The notes beneath the pieces are model-generated. The model did no database searches. It was not told the DNA's origin and saw nothing but the letters and a program-made list of their open reading frames with translations. This document shows, one piece after another, positions 28,444-42,300 of a stretch of 64,000 nt of DNA. The DNA comes from Nomia melanderi (taxonomy: Eukaryota > Arthropoda > Insecta > Hymenoptera > Halictidae). The DNA is taken from positions 2,480,001 to 2,544,000 of the forward strand of contig NW_027475139.1 of the NCBI RefSeq assembly GCF_051020985.1. Reading direction: 5' to 3'. The first letter of the stretch is position 1; every line of letters begins with the position of its first letter. Both the position numbers and the translations under genes were made by a program.

Positions 28444-31400
28444 TCCCGCTGCACAGATTCATGGGCCAGGGCATCCTGCAGACAATCCACTTTGATTTAT
28501 TGCGCTATCTCTAATAGCACCCGAGATATCACCAGATATATATTGGATTTTTCCCTGACCCTGAGTGTCCGACCCCATGAGACGGTGGTTTTCTCGGCCC
28601 CTGGTGGTCCGAAGTCGTTCCCGCTGCACAGATTCCTTGCGCTAGGGCCTCCTGCAGACAATGCACTTTGATTTATTGCGCTATCTGTAATAGCACCCGG
28701 GATATCACCAGATATATATTGGATTTTTCCCTGACCCTGAGTGTCCGACCCCATGAGACGGTGGTTTTCTCGGCCCCTGGTGGTCCGAGGTCGTTCCCGC
28801 TGCACAGATTCATACGCCAGGGTCTCCTGCAGATAATTCACTTTGATTTATTGCGCTATTTATAATAGCACCCGAGATATCACCAGATATATATTGGATT
28901 TTTCCTTGACCCTGACAGTCCGGCCCCATGAGACGGTGGTTTTCTCGGCCCCTGATGGTCCGAGGTCGTTCCCGCTGCACAGATTCATGCGCCAGGGTCT
29001 CCTGCAGATAATTCACTTTGATTTATTGCGCTATCTATAATAGCACCCGAGATATCACCAGATATATATTGGATTTTTCCTTGACCCTGACAGTCCGGCC
29101 CCATGGTCGATGGTTTTCTCGGCCCCTGGTGGTCCGAGGTCGATCCCGCTGCACAGATTCATGCGCCAGGGCCTCCTACTGACAATGCACTTTGATTTAT
29201 TGCGCTATCTGTAATAGCACCCGAGATATCACCAGATATATATTGGATTTTTCCCTGACCCTGAGTGTCCGAGCCCCTGAGACGGTGGTTTTCTCGGCCC
29301 CTGGTGGTCCGAGGTCGTTCCCGCTGCACAGATTCATGCGCCAGGGCCCCCTACAGACAATGCACTTTGATTTATTTCGCTATCTATAATAGCACCCGAG
29401 ATATCGCCAGATATATATTGGATTTTTCCCTAACCCTGAGTGTCCGACCCCCTGAGACGGTGGATTTCTCGGCCCCTGGTGGTACGAGGTCGTTCCCGCT
29501 GCACGGATTCATGCGCCAGGGCCTCCTGCAGACAATGCACTTTGATTTATTGCGCTATCTGTAATAGCACCCGAGATATTACCATATACATATTGGATTT
29601 TTCCCTGACCCTGAGTATCCGACCCCATGAGACGGTGGTTTTCTCGGCCCCTGGTGGTCCGAGGTCGTTCCCGCTGCACAGATTCAGGCGCCAGGGCCTC
29701 CTCCAGACAATGCACATTGATTTATTGCGCTATCTCTAATAGCACCCGAGATATCATCAGATATATATTGTATTTGTCCCTGACCCTGAGTGTCCGACCT
29801 CATGAGACGGTAGTTTTCTCGGCCACTGGTGGTCCGAGGTCGATCCCGCTGCACACGTTCATGCGCCAGGGCCTCCTACAGACAATGCACTTTGATTTAT
29901 TGCGCTATCTATAATAGCACCTGAGATATCACCAGATATATATTGGATTTTTCGCTGACCCTGAGTGTCCGAGCCCCTGAGACGGTGGTTTTCTCGGCCC
30001 CTGGTGGTCCGAGGTCGTTCCCGCTGCACAGATTCATGCCCCAGGGCCTCCTACAGACAATGCACTTTGATTTATTTCGCTATCTATAATAGCACCCGAG
30101 ATATCACCAGATATATATTGGATTTTTCCCTGACCCTGAGTGGCCGGCCCCATGAGACGGTGGTTTTCTCGGCCCCTGATGGTCCGAGGTCGTTCCCGCT
30201 GCACAGATTCATGCGCCAGGGTCTCCTACAGACAATGCACTTTGATTTATTGCGCTATCTATAATAGCACCCGAGATATCACCAGATATATATTGGATTT
30301 TTCCTTGACCCTGACAGTCCGGCCCCATGTGTCGATGGTTTTCTCGGTCCCTCGTGGTCCGAGGTAGATCCCGCTGCACAGATTCATGCGCCAGGGCCTC
30401 CTACTGACAATGCACTTTGATTTATTGGGCTATCTATAATAGCACCCGAGATATCACCAGATATATATTGGATTTTTCCCTGACCCTGAGTGTCCGACCC
30501 CCTGACACGGTGGATTTCTCGGCCCCTGGTGGTCCGAGGTCGTTCCCGCTGCACAGATTCATGCGCCAGGGCCCCCTACAGACAATGCACTTTGATTTAT
30601 TTCGCTATCTGTAATAGCACCCGAGATATCACCAGATATATATTGGATTTTTCCCTAACCCTGAGTGTCCGACCCCCTGAGACGGTGGATTTCTCGGCCC
30701 CTGGTGGTCCGAGGTCGTTCCCGCTGCACGGATTCATGCGCCAGGGCCTCCTGCAGACAATGCTCTTTGATTTATTGCGCTATCTGTAATAGCACCCGAG
30801 ATATTACCATATACATATTGGATTTTCCCCTGACCCTGAGTGGCCGGCCCCATGAGACGGTGGTTTTCTCGGCCCCTGGTGACCGAGGTCGTTCCCGCTG
30901 CACAGATTCATGCGCCAGGGCCTCCTGCAGATAATTCACTTTGATTTATTGCGCTATCTCTAATAGCACCCGAGATATCACCAGATATATATTGGATTTT
31001 TCCCTGACCCTGAGTGTCCGACCCCATGAGACGGTGGTTTTCTCGGCCCCTGGTGGTCCGAGGTCGTTCCCGCTGCACAGATTCATGCGCCAGGGCCTCC
31101 TACAGACAATGCACTTTGATTTATTTCGCTATCTATAATAGCACCCGAGATATCACCAGATATATATTGGATTTTTCCCTGACCCTGAGTGTCCGACCCA
31201 CTGAGACCGTCGTTTTCTCGGCCCCTGGTGGTCCGAGGTCGTTCCCGCTGCACGGATTCATGCGCCAGGGCCTCCTGCAGATAATTCACTTCGATTTATT
31301 GCGCTATCTCTAATAGCACCCGAGATATCACCAGATATATATTGGATTTTTCCCTGACCCTGAGTATCCGACCCCATGAGACGGTGGTTTTCTCGGCCCC

Positions 31401-34400
31401 TGGTGGTCCGAGGTCGTTTCCGCTGCACAGATTCAGGCGCCAGGGCCTCCTCCAGACAATGCACATTGATTTATTGCGCTATCTCTAATAGCACCCGAGA
31501 TATCACCAGATATATATTGTATTTGTCCCTGACCCTGAGTGTCCGACCCCATGAGACGGTAGTTTTCTCGGCCACTGGTGGTCCGAGGTCGATCCCGCTG
31601 CACACGTTCATGCGCCAGGGCCTCCTACAGACAATGCACTTTGATTTATTGCGCTATCTATAATAGCACCCGAGATATCACCAGATATATATTGGATTTT
31701 TCCCTGACCCTGAGTGTCCGAGCCCCTGAGACGGTGGTTTTCTCGGCCCCTGGCGGTCCGAGGTCGTTCCCGCTGCACAGATTCCTTGCGCTAGGGCATC
31801 CTGCAGGCAATTCACTTTGATTTATTGCGCTATCTGTAATAGCACCCGAGATATCACCATATATATTCTGGATTTTTACATGACCTTGGGTGACGGACTC
31901 CGAATATCTGTAATTTTCTCGGCCCCTGGTGGTCCGAGGTCGATCCCGCTGCACAGATTCATGCGCCAGGGCCTCCTATAGACAATGCACTTTGATTTAT
32001 TGCGCTATCTGTAATAGCACCCGAGATATCACCAGATATATATTGGATTTTTCCCTGACCCTGAGTGTCCGGCCCCATGAGACGGTGGTTTTCTCGGCCC
32101 CTGGAGGTCCGAGGTCGATCCCACTGCACAGATCCATGCGCCAGGGCCTCCTACAGATAATGCACTTTGATTTATTTCGCTATCTCTAATAGCACCCGAG
32201 ATATAACCAGTTATATATTGGATTTTTCCCTGACCCTGACAGTCCGGCCCCATCAGACGGTGATTTTCTCGGCCCCTGGTGGTCCGAGGTCGATCCCGCT
32301 GCACAGATTCATGCGCCAGGGCCTCCTACAGACAATGCACTTTGATTATTGCGCTATCTGTAATAGCACCCGAGATATCACCAGATATATATTGGATTTT
32401 TCCCCGACCCTGACAGTCCGGCCCCATGTGTCGATGGTTTTCTCGGTCCCTCGTGGTCCGAGGTCGATCCCGCTGCACAGATTCATGCGCCAGGGCCTCC
32501 TGCAGATAATTCACTTTGATTTATTGCGCCATCTCTAATAGCACCCGAGATATCACCAGATATATATTGGATTTTTCCCTGACCCTGAGTGTCCGGCCCC
32601 ATAAGACGTTAGTTTTCTCGGCCCCTGGCGGTCCGAGGTCGTTCCCGCTGCACAGATTCCTTGCGCTAGGGCCTCCTGCAGACAATGCACTTTGATTTAT
32701 TGCGCTATCTGTAATAGCACCCGGGATATCACCAGATATATATTGGATTTTTCCCTGACACAGAGTGTCCGGCCCCATGAGACGGCAGTTTTCTCGGCCC
32801 CTGGTGTTCCGAGGTCGTTCCCGCTTTACAGATTCATGCGCCAGGGTCTCCTGCAGACATTGCACTTTGGTGTGTTGCGCTATCTCTAATAGCACCCGGG
32901 ATATCACCAGATATATATTGGATTTTTCCCTGACACAGAGTGTCCGGCCCCATGAGACGGCAGTATTCTCGGCCCCTGGTGGTCCGAGGTCATTCCCGCT
33001 CAACAGATTCATGGGCCAGGGCCTCCTGCAGACAATGCACTTTGATTTATTGCGCTATCTGTAATAGCACCCGAGATATCACCAGATATATATTGGATTT
33101 TTCCCTGACCCTGAGTGTCCGACCCCATGAGACGGTGGTTTTCTCGGCCCCTGGTGTTCCGAGGTCGTTCCCGCTGCACAGATTCATGCGCCAGGGCCTC
33201 CTGCAGATAATTCACTTTGATTTATTGCGCCATCTCTAATAGCACCCGAGATATCACCAGATATATATTGGATTTTTCCCTGACCCTCAGTGTCCGGCCC
33301 CATAAGACGTTAGTTTTCTCGGCCCCTGGCGGTCCGAGGTCGTTCCCGCTGCACAGATTCCTTGCGCTAGGGCCTCCTGCAGACAATGCACTTTGATTTA
33401 TTGCGCTATCTGTAATAGCACCCGAGATATCACCAGATATATATTGGATTTTTCCCTGACCCTGAGTGTCCGGCCCCATGAGACTGTGGTTTTCTCGGCC
33501 CCTGGTGGTCCGAGGTCGTTCCCGCTTTACAGATTCATGCGCCAGGGCCTCCTGCAGACATTGCACTCTGGTTTGTTGCGCTATCTCTAATAGCAGCCGA
33601 GATATCACCAGATATATATTGGATTTTTCCCTGACCCTGAGTGTCCGGCCCCATGAGACTGTGGTTTTCTCGGCCCCTGGTGGTCCGAGGTCGATCCCGC
33701 TGCACAGATTCATGCGCCAGGGCCTCCTACAGACAATGCACTTTGATTATTGCGCTATCTGTAATAGCACCCGAGATATCACCATATTTATTTTGGATTT
33801 GTCCCTGACCCTGAGTGTCCGACCCCATTAGACGGTGGTTTTCTCGGCCCCTGGTGGTCCGAGGTCGTTCCCGCTGCACAGGTTCATGCGCCAGGGCCTC
33901 CTGCAGACAATGAACTTTGATTTATTTCGCTATCTCTAATAGCACCCGAGATATCACCAGATATATATTGGATTTTTCCCCGACCCTGACAGTCCGGCCC
34001 CATGTGTCGATGGTTTTCTCGGTCCCTCGTGGTCCGAGGTCGATCCCGCTGCACAGATTCATGCGCCAGGGCCTCCTACAGACAATGCACTTTGATTTAT
34101 TGCGCTATCTGTAATAGCACCCGAGATATCACCATATATATATCGGATGTTCCCCTGACCCTGAGTGTCCGACCCCATGAGACGGTGGTTTTCTCGGCCC
34201 CTGGTGGTCCGAGGTCGTTCCCGCTTTACAGATTCATGCGCCAGGGCCTCCTGCAGACATTGCATTCTGGTTTGTTGCGCTATCTCTAATAGCACCCGAG
34301 ATATCACCAGATATATATTGGATTTTTCCCTGACACTGAGTGTCCGGCCCCATGAGACGGTAGTTTTCTCGGCCCCTGGTGGTCCGAGGGCGTTCCCGCT

Positions 34401-34642
34401 GCACAGATCCATGCGCCAGGGCCTCCTGCAGACAATCCACTTTGATTTATTGCGCTATCTGTAATAGCACCCGAGATATCACCAGATATATTCTGGATTT
34501 TTACATGACCTTGGGTGACGGATTCCGAATATCTGTAATTTTCTCGGCCCCTGGTGGTCCGAGGTCGATCCCGCTGCACAGATTCATGCGCCAGGGCCTC
34601 CTATAGACAATGCACTTTGATTTATTGCGCTATCTGTAATAG
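28444..34642 (+). repeat. Mixed segment leading into the higher-order repeat domain
   Basis: This stretch has about 35 monomers with many length variants. The 176-bp type-e monomers, which carry ATTCCTTGCGCTAGGGC in place of ATTCATGCGCCAGGGC, are at 28518, 31667, 32542 and 33243. The 174-bp type-c-like monomers, with TTTGATTATTGCGC, are at 32193 and 33594. Type a appears at 31843 and 34468. A four-monomer offset of 701 bp links about 32480-32720 to 33181-33421. The CCCTAACCCTGAG variant is found near 29427 and 30652. No gene or insertion is seen. Confidence 0.82.
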
Positions 34643-35342
34643 CACCCGAGATATCACCAGATATATTCTGGATTTTTACATGACCTTGGGTGACGGATTC
34701 CGAATATCTGTAATTTTCTCGGCCCCTGGTGGTCCGAGGTCGATCCCGATGCACAGATTCATGCGCCAGGGCCTCCTATAGACAATGCACTTTGATTTAT
34801 TTCGCTATCTCTAATAGCACCTGAGATATAACCAGTTATAGATTGGATTTTTCCCTGACCCTGACAGTCCGGCCCCATCAGACGGTGATTTTCTCGGCCC
34901 CTGGTGTTCCGAGGTCGATCCCGCTGCACAGATTCATGCGCCAGGGCCTCCTACAGACAATGCACTTTGATTATTGCGCTATCTGTAATAGCACCCGAGA
35001 TATCACCATATATATATTGGATGTTCCCCTGACCCTGAGTGTCCGGCCCCATGAGACGGTGGTTTTCTCGGCCCCTGGAGGTCCGAGGTCGATCCCACTG
35101 CACAGAGCCATGCGCCAGGGCCTCCTGCAGACAATCCACTTTGATTTATTGCGCTATCTCTAATAGCACCCGAGATATCACCAGACATATATTGGATTTT
35201 GCCCTGACCCTGAGTGTCCGGCACCATAAGACGGTAGTTTTCTCGGCCCCTGACGGTCCGAGGTCGTTCCCGCTGCACAGATTCCTTGCGCTAGGGCCTC
35301 CTGCAGACAATGCACTTTGATTTATTGCGCTATCTGTAATAG

Positions 35343-35517
35343 CACCCGAGATATCACCAGATATATTCTGGATTTTTACATGACCTTGGGTGACGGATTC
35401 CGAATATCTGTAATTTTCTCGGCACCTGGTGGTCCGAGGTCGATCCCGCTGCACAGATTCATGCGCCAGGGCCTCCTATAGACAATGCACTTTGATTTAT
35501 TGCGCTATCTGTAATAG
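35343..35517 (+). repeat. Type-a monomer (divergent central block)
   Basis: Type a keeps the monomer length, but positions about 25-71 differ from the consensus at about 20 of 47 sites, with 14 of 21 at positions 51-71. Signature strings are ATATTCTGGATTTTTACATG, GGTGACGGATTCCG and AATATCTGTAATTTTC. The rest is ordinary satellite. I count 22 such monomers, starting at 25190, 26066, 31843, 34468, 34643, 35343, 36218, 36742, 37092, 37967, 38842, 39367, 40418, 40944, 41819, 42695, 44620, 47420, 50042, 60192, 60718 and 61419. None lies before 25 kb. In most copies the 3' part reads CTCCTATAG or CTCCTACAG in place of CTCCTGCAG. Confidence 0.92.
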
Positions 35518-35692
35518 CACCCCAGATATCACCATATATATATTGGATGTTCCCCTGACCCTGAGAGTCCGGCCACATGAGACGGTGGTTTTCTCGGCTC
35601 CTGGAGGTCCGAGGTCGATCCCACTGCACAGATTCATGCGCCAGGGCCTCCTACAGACAATGCACTTTGATTTATTTCGCTATCTCTAATAG
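35518..35692 (+). repeat. Type-b monomer of the 875-bp unit
   Basis: Markers are CACCATATATATATTGG, GGATGTTCCCCTGACC, GGCCACATGAGACGG, CTCGGCTCCTGGAGG, CGATCCCACTGCACAG, and an end reading TTTATTTCGC. Length is 175 bp. Equivalent monomers begin at 36393, 37267, 38142 and 41119, with early relatives at 25365 and 26241. Confidence 0.9.
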
Positions 35693-35866
35693 CACCCGAG
35701 ATATAACCAGTTATATATTGGATTTTTCCCTGACCCTGACAGTCCGGCCCCATCAGACGGTGATTTTCTCGGCCCCTGGTGTTCCGAGGTCGATCCCGCT
35801 GCACAGATTCATGCGCCAGGGCCTGCTACAGACAATGCACTTTGATTATTGCGCTATCTGTAATAG
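35693..35866 (+). repeat. Type-c monomer of the 875-bp unit (174 bp)
   Basis: Markers are GAGATATAACCAGTTATA, CTGACAGTCCGG, CATCAGACGGTGATTTTC, CTGGTGTTCCGAGG, and a one-base deletion giving TTTGATTATTGCGC. Equivalent monomers begin at 34818, 36568, 37442, 38317, 39017 and 41294. Relatives with the same deletion are at 32193 and 33594. Confidence 0.9.
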
Positions 35867-36041
35867 CACCCGAGATATCACCATATATATATTGGATGTT
35901 CCCCTGACCCTGAGTGTCCGGCCCCATGAGACGGTGGTTTTCTCGGCCCCTGGAGGTCCGAGGTCGATCCCACTGCACAGAGCCATGCGCCAGGGCCTCC
36001 TGCAGACAATCCACTTTGATTTATTGCGCTATCTCTAATAG
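35867..36041 (+). repeat. Type-d monomer of the 875-bp unit
   Basis: Type d resembles type b in its first half (GGATGTTCCCCTGACC) but reads GGCCCCATGAG, CACTGCACAGAGCCATGCG and CAGACAATCCACTTTG. Equivalent monomers begin at 34992, 37616, 38491 and 41468. The b/d resemblance suggests that the five-monomer unit arose partly by duplication of one of them. Confidence 0.9.
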
Positions 36042-36217
36042 CACCCGAGATATCACCAGACATATATTGGATTTTGCCCTGACCCTGAGTGTCCGGCACC
36101 ATAAGACGGTAGTTTTCTCGGCCCCTGACGGTCCGAGGTCGTTCCCGCTGCACAGATTCCTTGCGCTAGGGCCTCCTGCAGACAATGCACTTTGATTTAT
36201 TGCGCTATCTGTAATAG
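36042..36217 (+). repeat. Type-e monomer of the 875-bp unit (176 bp)
   Basis: Markers are CACCAGACATATATTGG, GGATTTTGCCCTGACC, GGCACCATAAGACGGTAG, CTGACGGTCCGAGG or CTGGCGG, and a one-base insertion giving ATTCCTTGCGCTAGGGC. I see the insertion in 16 monomers, beginning at 25540, 28518, 31667, 32542, 33243, 35167, 36042, 37791, 38666, 39191, 39717, 40768, 41643, 42519, 60542 and 61243. Like type a, it is absent before 25 kb. Confidence 0.9.
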
Positions 36218-39200
36218 CACCCGAGATATCACCAGATATATTCTGGATTTTTACATGACCTTGTGTGACGGATTCCGAATATCTGTAATTTTCTCGGCCC
36301 CTGGTGGTCCAAGGTCGATCCCGCTGCACAGATTCATGCGCCAGGGCCTCCTATAGACAATGCACTTTGATTTATTGCGCTATCTGTAATAGCACCCGAG
36401 ATATCACCACATATATATTGGATGTTCCCCTGACCCTGAGTGTCCGGCCACATGAGACGGTGGTTTTCTCGGCTCCTGGAGGTCCGAGGTCGATCCCACT
36501 GCACAGATTCATGCGCCAGGGCCTCCTACAGACAATGCACTTTGATTTATTTCGCTATCTCTAATAGCACCTGAGATATAACCAGTTATATATTGGATTT
36601 TTCCCTGACCCTGACAGTCCGGCCCCATCAGACGGTGATTTTCTCGGCCCCTGGTGTTCCGAGGTCGATCCCGCTGCACAGATTCATGCGCCAGGGCCTC
36701 CTACAGACAATGCACTTTGATTATTGCGCTGTCTGTAATAGCACCCGAGATATCACCATATACATTCTGGATTTTTACATGACCTTGGGTGACGGATTCC
36801 GAATATCTGTAATTTTCTCGGCCCCTGGTGGTCCGAGGTCGATCCCGCTGCACAGATTCATGCGCCAGGGCCTCCTACAGACAATGCACTTTGATTTATT
36901 GCGCTATCTGTAATAGCACCCGAGATATCACCAGATATATATTGGATTTTTCCCTGACCCTGAGTGTCCGGCCCCATGAGACTGTGGTTTTCTCGGCCCC
37001 TGGTGGTCCGAGGTCGTTCCCGCTTTACAGATTCATGCGCCAGGGCCTCCTGCAGACATTGCACTTTGATTTATTGCGCTATCTGTAATAGCACCCGAGA
37101 TATCACCAGATATATTCTGGATTTTTACATGACCTTGTGTGACGGATTCCGAATATCTGTAATTTTCTCGGCCCCTGGTGGTCCAAGGTCGATCCCGCTG
37201 CACAGATTCATGCGCCAGGGCCTCCTATAGACAATGCACTTTGATTTATTGCGCTATCTGTAATAGCACCCGAGATATCACCACATATATATTGGATGTT
37301 CCCCTGACCCTGAGTGTCCGGCCACATGAGACGGTGGTTTTCTCGGCTCCTGGAGGTCCGAGGTCGATCCCACTGCACAGATTCATGCGCCAGGGCCTCC
37401 TACAGACAATGCACTTTGATTTATTTCGCTATCTCTAATAGCACCTGAGATATAACCAGTTATATATTGGATTTTTCCCTGACCCTGACAGTCCGGCCCC
37501 ATCAGACGGTGATTTTCTCGGCCCCTGGTGTTCCGAGGTCGATCCCGCTGCACAGATTCATGCGCCAGGGCCTCCTACAGACAATGCACTTTGATTATTG
37601 CGCTATCTGTAATAGCACCCGAGATATCACCATATATATATTGGATGTTCCCCTGACCCTGAGTGTCCGGCCCCATGAGACGGTGGTTTTCTCGGCCCCT
37701 GGAGGTCCGAGGTCGATCCCACTGCACAGAGCCATGCGCCAGGGCCTCCTGCAGACAATCCACTTTGATTTATTGCGCTATCTCTAATAGCACCCGAGAT
37801 ATCACCAGACATATATTGGATTTTGCCCTGACCCTGAGTGTCCGGCACCATAAGACGGTAGTTTTCTCGGCCCCTGACGGTCCGAGGTCGTTCCCGCTGC
37901 ACAGATTCCTTGCGCTAGGGCCTCCTGCAGACAATGCACTTTGATTTATTGCGCTATCTGTAATAGCACCCGAGATATCACCAGATATATTCTGGATTTT
38001 TACATGACCTTGTGTGACGGATTCCGAATATCTGTAATTTTCTCGGCCCCTGGTGGTCCAAGGTCGATCCCGCTGCACAGATTCATGCGCCAGGGCCTCC
38101 TATAGACAATGCACTTTGATTTATTGCGCTATCTGTAATAGCACCCGAGATATCACCACATATATATTGGATGTTCCCCTGACCCTGAGTGTCCGGCCAC
38201 ATGAGACGGTGGTTTTCTCGGCTCCTGGAGGTCCGAGGTCGATCCCACTGCACAGATTCATGCGCCAGGGCCTCCTACAGACAATGCACTTTGATTTATT
38301 TCGCTATCTCTAATAGCACCTGAGATATAACCAGTTATATATTGGATTTTTCCCTGACCCTGACAGTCCGGCCCCATCAGACGGTGATTTTCTCGGCCCC
38401 TGGTGTTCCGAGGTCGATCCCGCTGCACAGATTCATGCGCCAGGGCCTCCTACAGACAATGCACTTTGATTATTGCGCTATCTGTAATAGCACCCGAGAT
38501 ATCACCATATATATATTGGATGTTCCCCTGACCCTGAGTATCCGGCCCCATGAGACGGTGGTTTTCTCGGCCCCTGGAGGTCCGAGGTCGATCCCACTGC
38601 ACAGAGCCATGCGCCAGGGCCTCCTGCAGACAATCCACTTTGATTTATTGCGCTATCTCTAATAGCACCCGAGATATCACCAGACATATATTGGATTTTG
38701 CCCTGACCCTGAGTGTCCGGCACCATAAGACGGTAGTTTTCTCGGCCCCTGACGGTCCGAGGTCGTTCCCGCTGCACAGATTCCTTGCGCTAGGGCCTCC
38801 TGCAGACAATGCACTTTGATTTATTGCGCTATCTGTAATAGCACCCGAGATATCACCAGATATATTCTGGATTTTTACATGACCTTGGGTGACGGATTCC
38901 GAATATCTGTAATTTTCTCGTCCCCTGGTGGTCCGAGGTCGATCCCGATGCACAGATTCATGCGCCAGGGCCTCCTATAGACAATGCACTTTGATTTATT
39001 TCGCTATCTCTAATAGCACCTGAGATATAACCAGTTATATATTGGATTTTTCCCTGACCCTGACAGTCCGGCCCCATCAGACGGTGATTTTCTCGGCCCC
39101 TGGTGTTCCGAGGTCGATCCCGCTGCACAGATTCATGCGCCAGGGCCTCCTACAGACAATGCACTTTGATTATTGCGCTATCTGTAATAGCACCCGAGAT

Positions 39201-39366
39201 ATCACCAGACATATATTGGATTTTGCCCTGACCCTGAGTGTCCGGCCCCATAAGACGGTAGTTTTCTCGGCCCCTGGCGGTCCGAGGTCGTTCCCGCTGC
39301 ACAGATTCCTTGCGCTAGGGCCTCCTGCAGACAATGCACTTTGATTTATTGCGCTATCTGTAATAG

Positions 39367-42300
39367 CACCCGAGATATCACCAGATATATTCTGGATTTT
39401 TACATGACCTTGGGTGACGGATTCCGAATATCTGTAATTTTCTCGGCCCCTGGTGGTCCGAGGTCGATCCCGCTGCACAGATTCATGCGCCAGGGCCTCC
39501 TACAGACAATGCACATTGATTTATTGCGCTATCTGTAATAGCACCCGAGATATCACCAGATATATATTGGATTTTTCCCTGACCCTGAGTGTCCGGCCCC
39601 ATGAGACTGTGGTTTTCTCGGCCCCTGGTGATCCGAGGTCGTTCCCGCTTTACAGATTCATGCGCCAGGGCCTCCTGCAGACATTGCACTTTGGTTTGTT
39701 GCGCTATCTCTAATAGCACCCGAGATATCACCAGACATATATTGGATTTTGCCCTGACCCTGAGTGTCCGGCCCCATAAGACGGTAGTTTTCTCGGCCCC
39801 TGGCGGTCCGAGGTCGTTCCCGCTGCACAGATTCCTTGCGCTAGGGCCTCCTGCAGACAATGCACTTTGATTTATTGCGCTATCTGTAATAGGACCCGAG
39901 ATATCACCATATATATATTGGATGTTCCCCTGACCCTGAGTGTCCGGCCCAATGAGACGGTGGTTTTCTCGGCCCCTGGAGGTCCGAGGTCGATCCCACT
40001 GCACAGATTCGTGCGCCAGGGCCTCCTACAGACAATGCACTTTGATTTATTGCGCTATCTGTAATAGCACCCGAGATATCACCAGATATATATTGGATTT
40101 GTCCCTGACCCTGAGTGTCCGACCCCATGAGACGGTGGTTTTCTCGGCCCCTGGTGGTCCGAGGTCGTTCCCGCTTTACCGATTCATGCGCCAGGGCCTC
40201 CTGCAGACATTGCACTTTGGTTTGTTGCGCTATCTCTAATAGCACCCGAGATATCACCAGATATATATTGGATTTTTCCCTGACACTGAGTGTCCGGCCC
40301 CATGAGACGGTAGTTTTCTCGGCCCCTGGTGGTCCGAGGGCTTTCCCGCTGCACAGATCCAGGAGCCAGGTCCTCCTGCAGACAATCCACTTTGATTTAT
40401 TGCGCTATCTGTAATAGCACCCGAGATATCACCAGATATATTCTGGATTTTTACATGACCTTGGGTGACGGATTCCGAATATCTGTAATTTTCTCGGCCC
40501 CTGGTGGTCCGAGGTCGATCCCGCTGCACAGATTCATGCGCCAGGGCCTCCTACAGACAATGCACATTGATGTATTGCGCTATCTGTAATAGCACCCGAG
40601 ATATCACCAGATATATATTGGATTTTTCCCTGACCCTGAGTGTCCGGCCCCATGAGACTGTGGTTTTCTCGGCCCCTGGTGGTCCGAGGTCGTTCCCGCT
40701 TTACAGATTCATGCGCCAGGGCCTCCTGCAGACATTGCACTTTGGTTCGTTGCGCTATCTCTAATAGCACCCGAGATATCACCAGACATATATTGGATTT
40801 TGCCCTGACCCTGAGTGTCCGGCCCCATAAGACGGTAGTTTTCTCGTCCCCTGGCGGTCCGAGGTCCTTCCCGCTGCACAGATTCCTTGCGCTAGGGCCT
40901 CCTGCAGACAATGCACTTTGATTTATTGCGCTATCTGTAATAGCACCCGAGATATCACCAGATATATTCTGGATTTTTACATGACCTTGGGTGACGGATT
41001 CCGAATATCTGTAATTTTCTCGGCCCCTGGTGGTCCGAGGTCGATCCCGCTGCACAGATTCATGCGCCAGGGCCTCCTATAGACAATGCACTTTGATTTA
41101 TTGCGCTATCTGTAATAGCACCCGAGATATCACCATATATATATTGGATGTTCCCCTGACCCTGAGTGTCCGGCCACATGAGACGGTGGTTTTCTCGGCT
41201 CCTGGAGGTCCGAGGTCGATCCCACTGCACAGATTCATGCGCCAGGGCCTCCTACAGACAATGCACTTTGATTTATTTCGCTATCTCTAATAGCACCCGA
41301 GATATAACCAGTTATATATTGGATTTTTCCCTGACCCTGACAGTCCGGCCCCATCAGACGGTGATTTTCTCGGCCCCTGGTGTTCCGAGGTCGATCCCGC
41401 TGCACAGATTCATGCGCCAGGGCCTCCTACAGACAATGCACTTTGATTATTGCGCTATCTGTAATAGCACCCGAGATATCACCATATATATATTGGATGT
41501 TCCCCTGACCCTGAGTGTCCGGCCCCATGAGACGGTGGTTTTCTCGGCCCCTGGAGGTCCGAGGTCGATCCCACTGCACAGAGCCATGCGCCAGGGCCTC
41601 CTGCAGACAATCCACTTTGATTTATTGCGCTATCTCTAATAGCACCCGAGATATCACCAGACATATATTGGATTTTGCCCTGACCCTGAGTGTCCGGCAC
41701 CATAAGACGGTAGTTTTCTCGGCCCCTGACGGTCCGAGGTCGTTCCCGCTGCACAGATTCCTTGCGCTAGGGCCTCCTGCAGACAATGCACTTTGGTTTA
41801 TTGCGCTATCTGTAATAGCACCCGAGATATCACCAGATATATTCTGGATTTTTACATGACCTTGGGTGACGGATTCCGAATATCTGTAATTTTCTCGGCC
41901 CCTGGTGGTCCGAGGTCGATCCCACTGCACAGAGCCATGCGCCAGGGCCTCCTACAGACAATGCACTCTGATTTATTGCGCTATCTCTAATAGCACCCGA
42001 GATATCACCAGATATATATTGGATTTTTCCCTGACCCTGAGTGTCCGGCCCCATGAGACTGTGGTTTTCTCGGCCCCTGGTGGTCCGAGGCCGTTCCCGC
42101 TTTACAGATTCATGCGCCAGTTCCTCCTGCAGACATTGCACTCTGGTTTGTTGCGCTATCTCTAATAGCACCCGAGATATCATCAGATATATATTGGATT
42201 TTTCACTGACACTGAGTGTCCGGCCCCATGAGACGGTAGTTTTCTCGGCCCCTGGTGGTCCGAGGTCGTTCCCGCTGCACAGATTCATGTACCAGGGCCC

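Larger units (their letters stand above)
34643..39366 (+). repeat. Five-monomer higher-order repeat domain (875 bp, a-b-c-d-e)
   Basis: Five distinguishable monomer types occur in fixed order. Full units are 35343-36217, 37092-37966 and 37967-38841, each exactly 875 bp. Partial runs are a-c-d-e at 34643-35342, a-b-c at 36218-36741, a at 36742 plus a plain monomer at 36917, and a-c-e at 38842-39366. Type c is 174 bp and type e is 176 bp, so a complete unit keeps the length of five 175-bp monomers. The type-a monomers at 34643 and 38842 both end like type b (TTTATTTCGCTATCTC) and run straight into c, so they are copies of one a/b hybrid. Confidence 0.92.
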
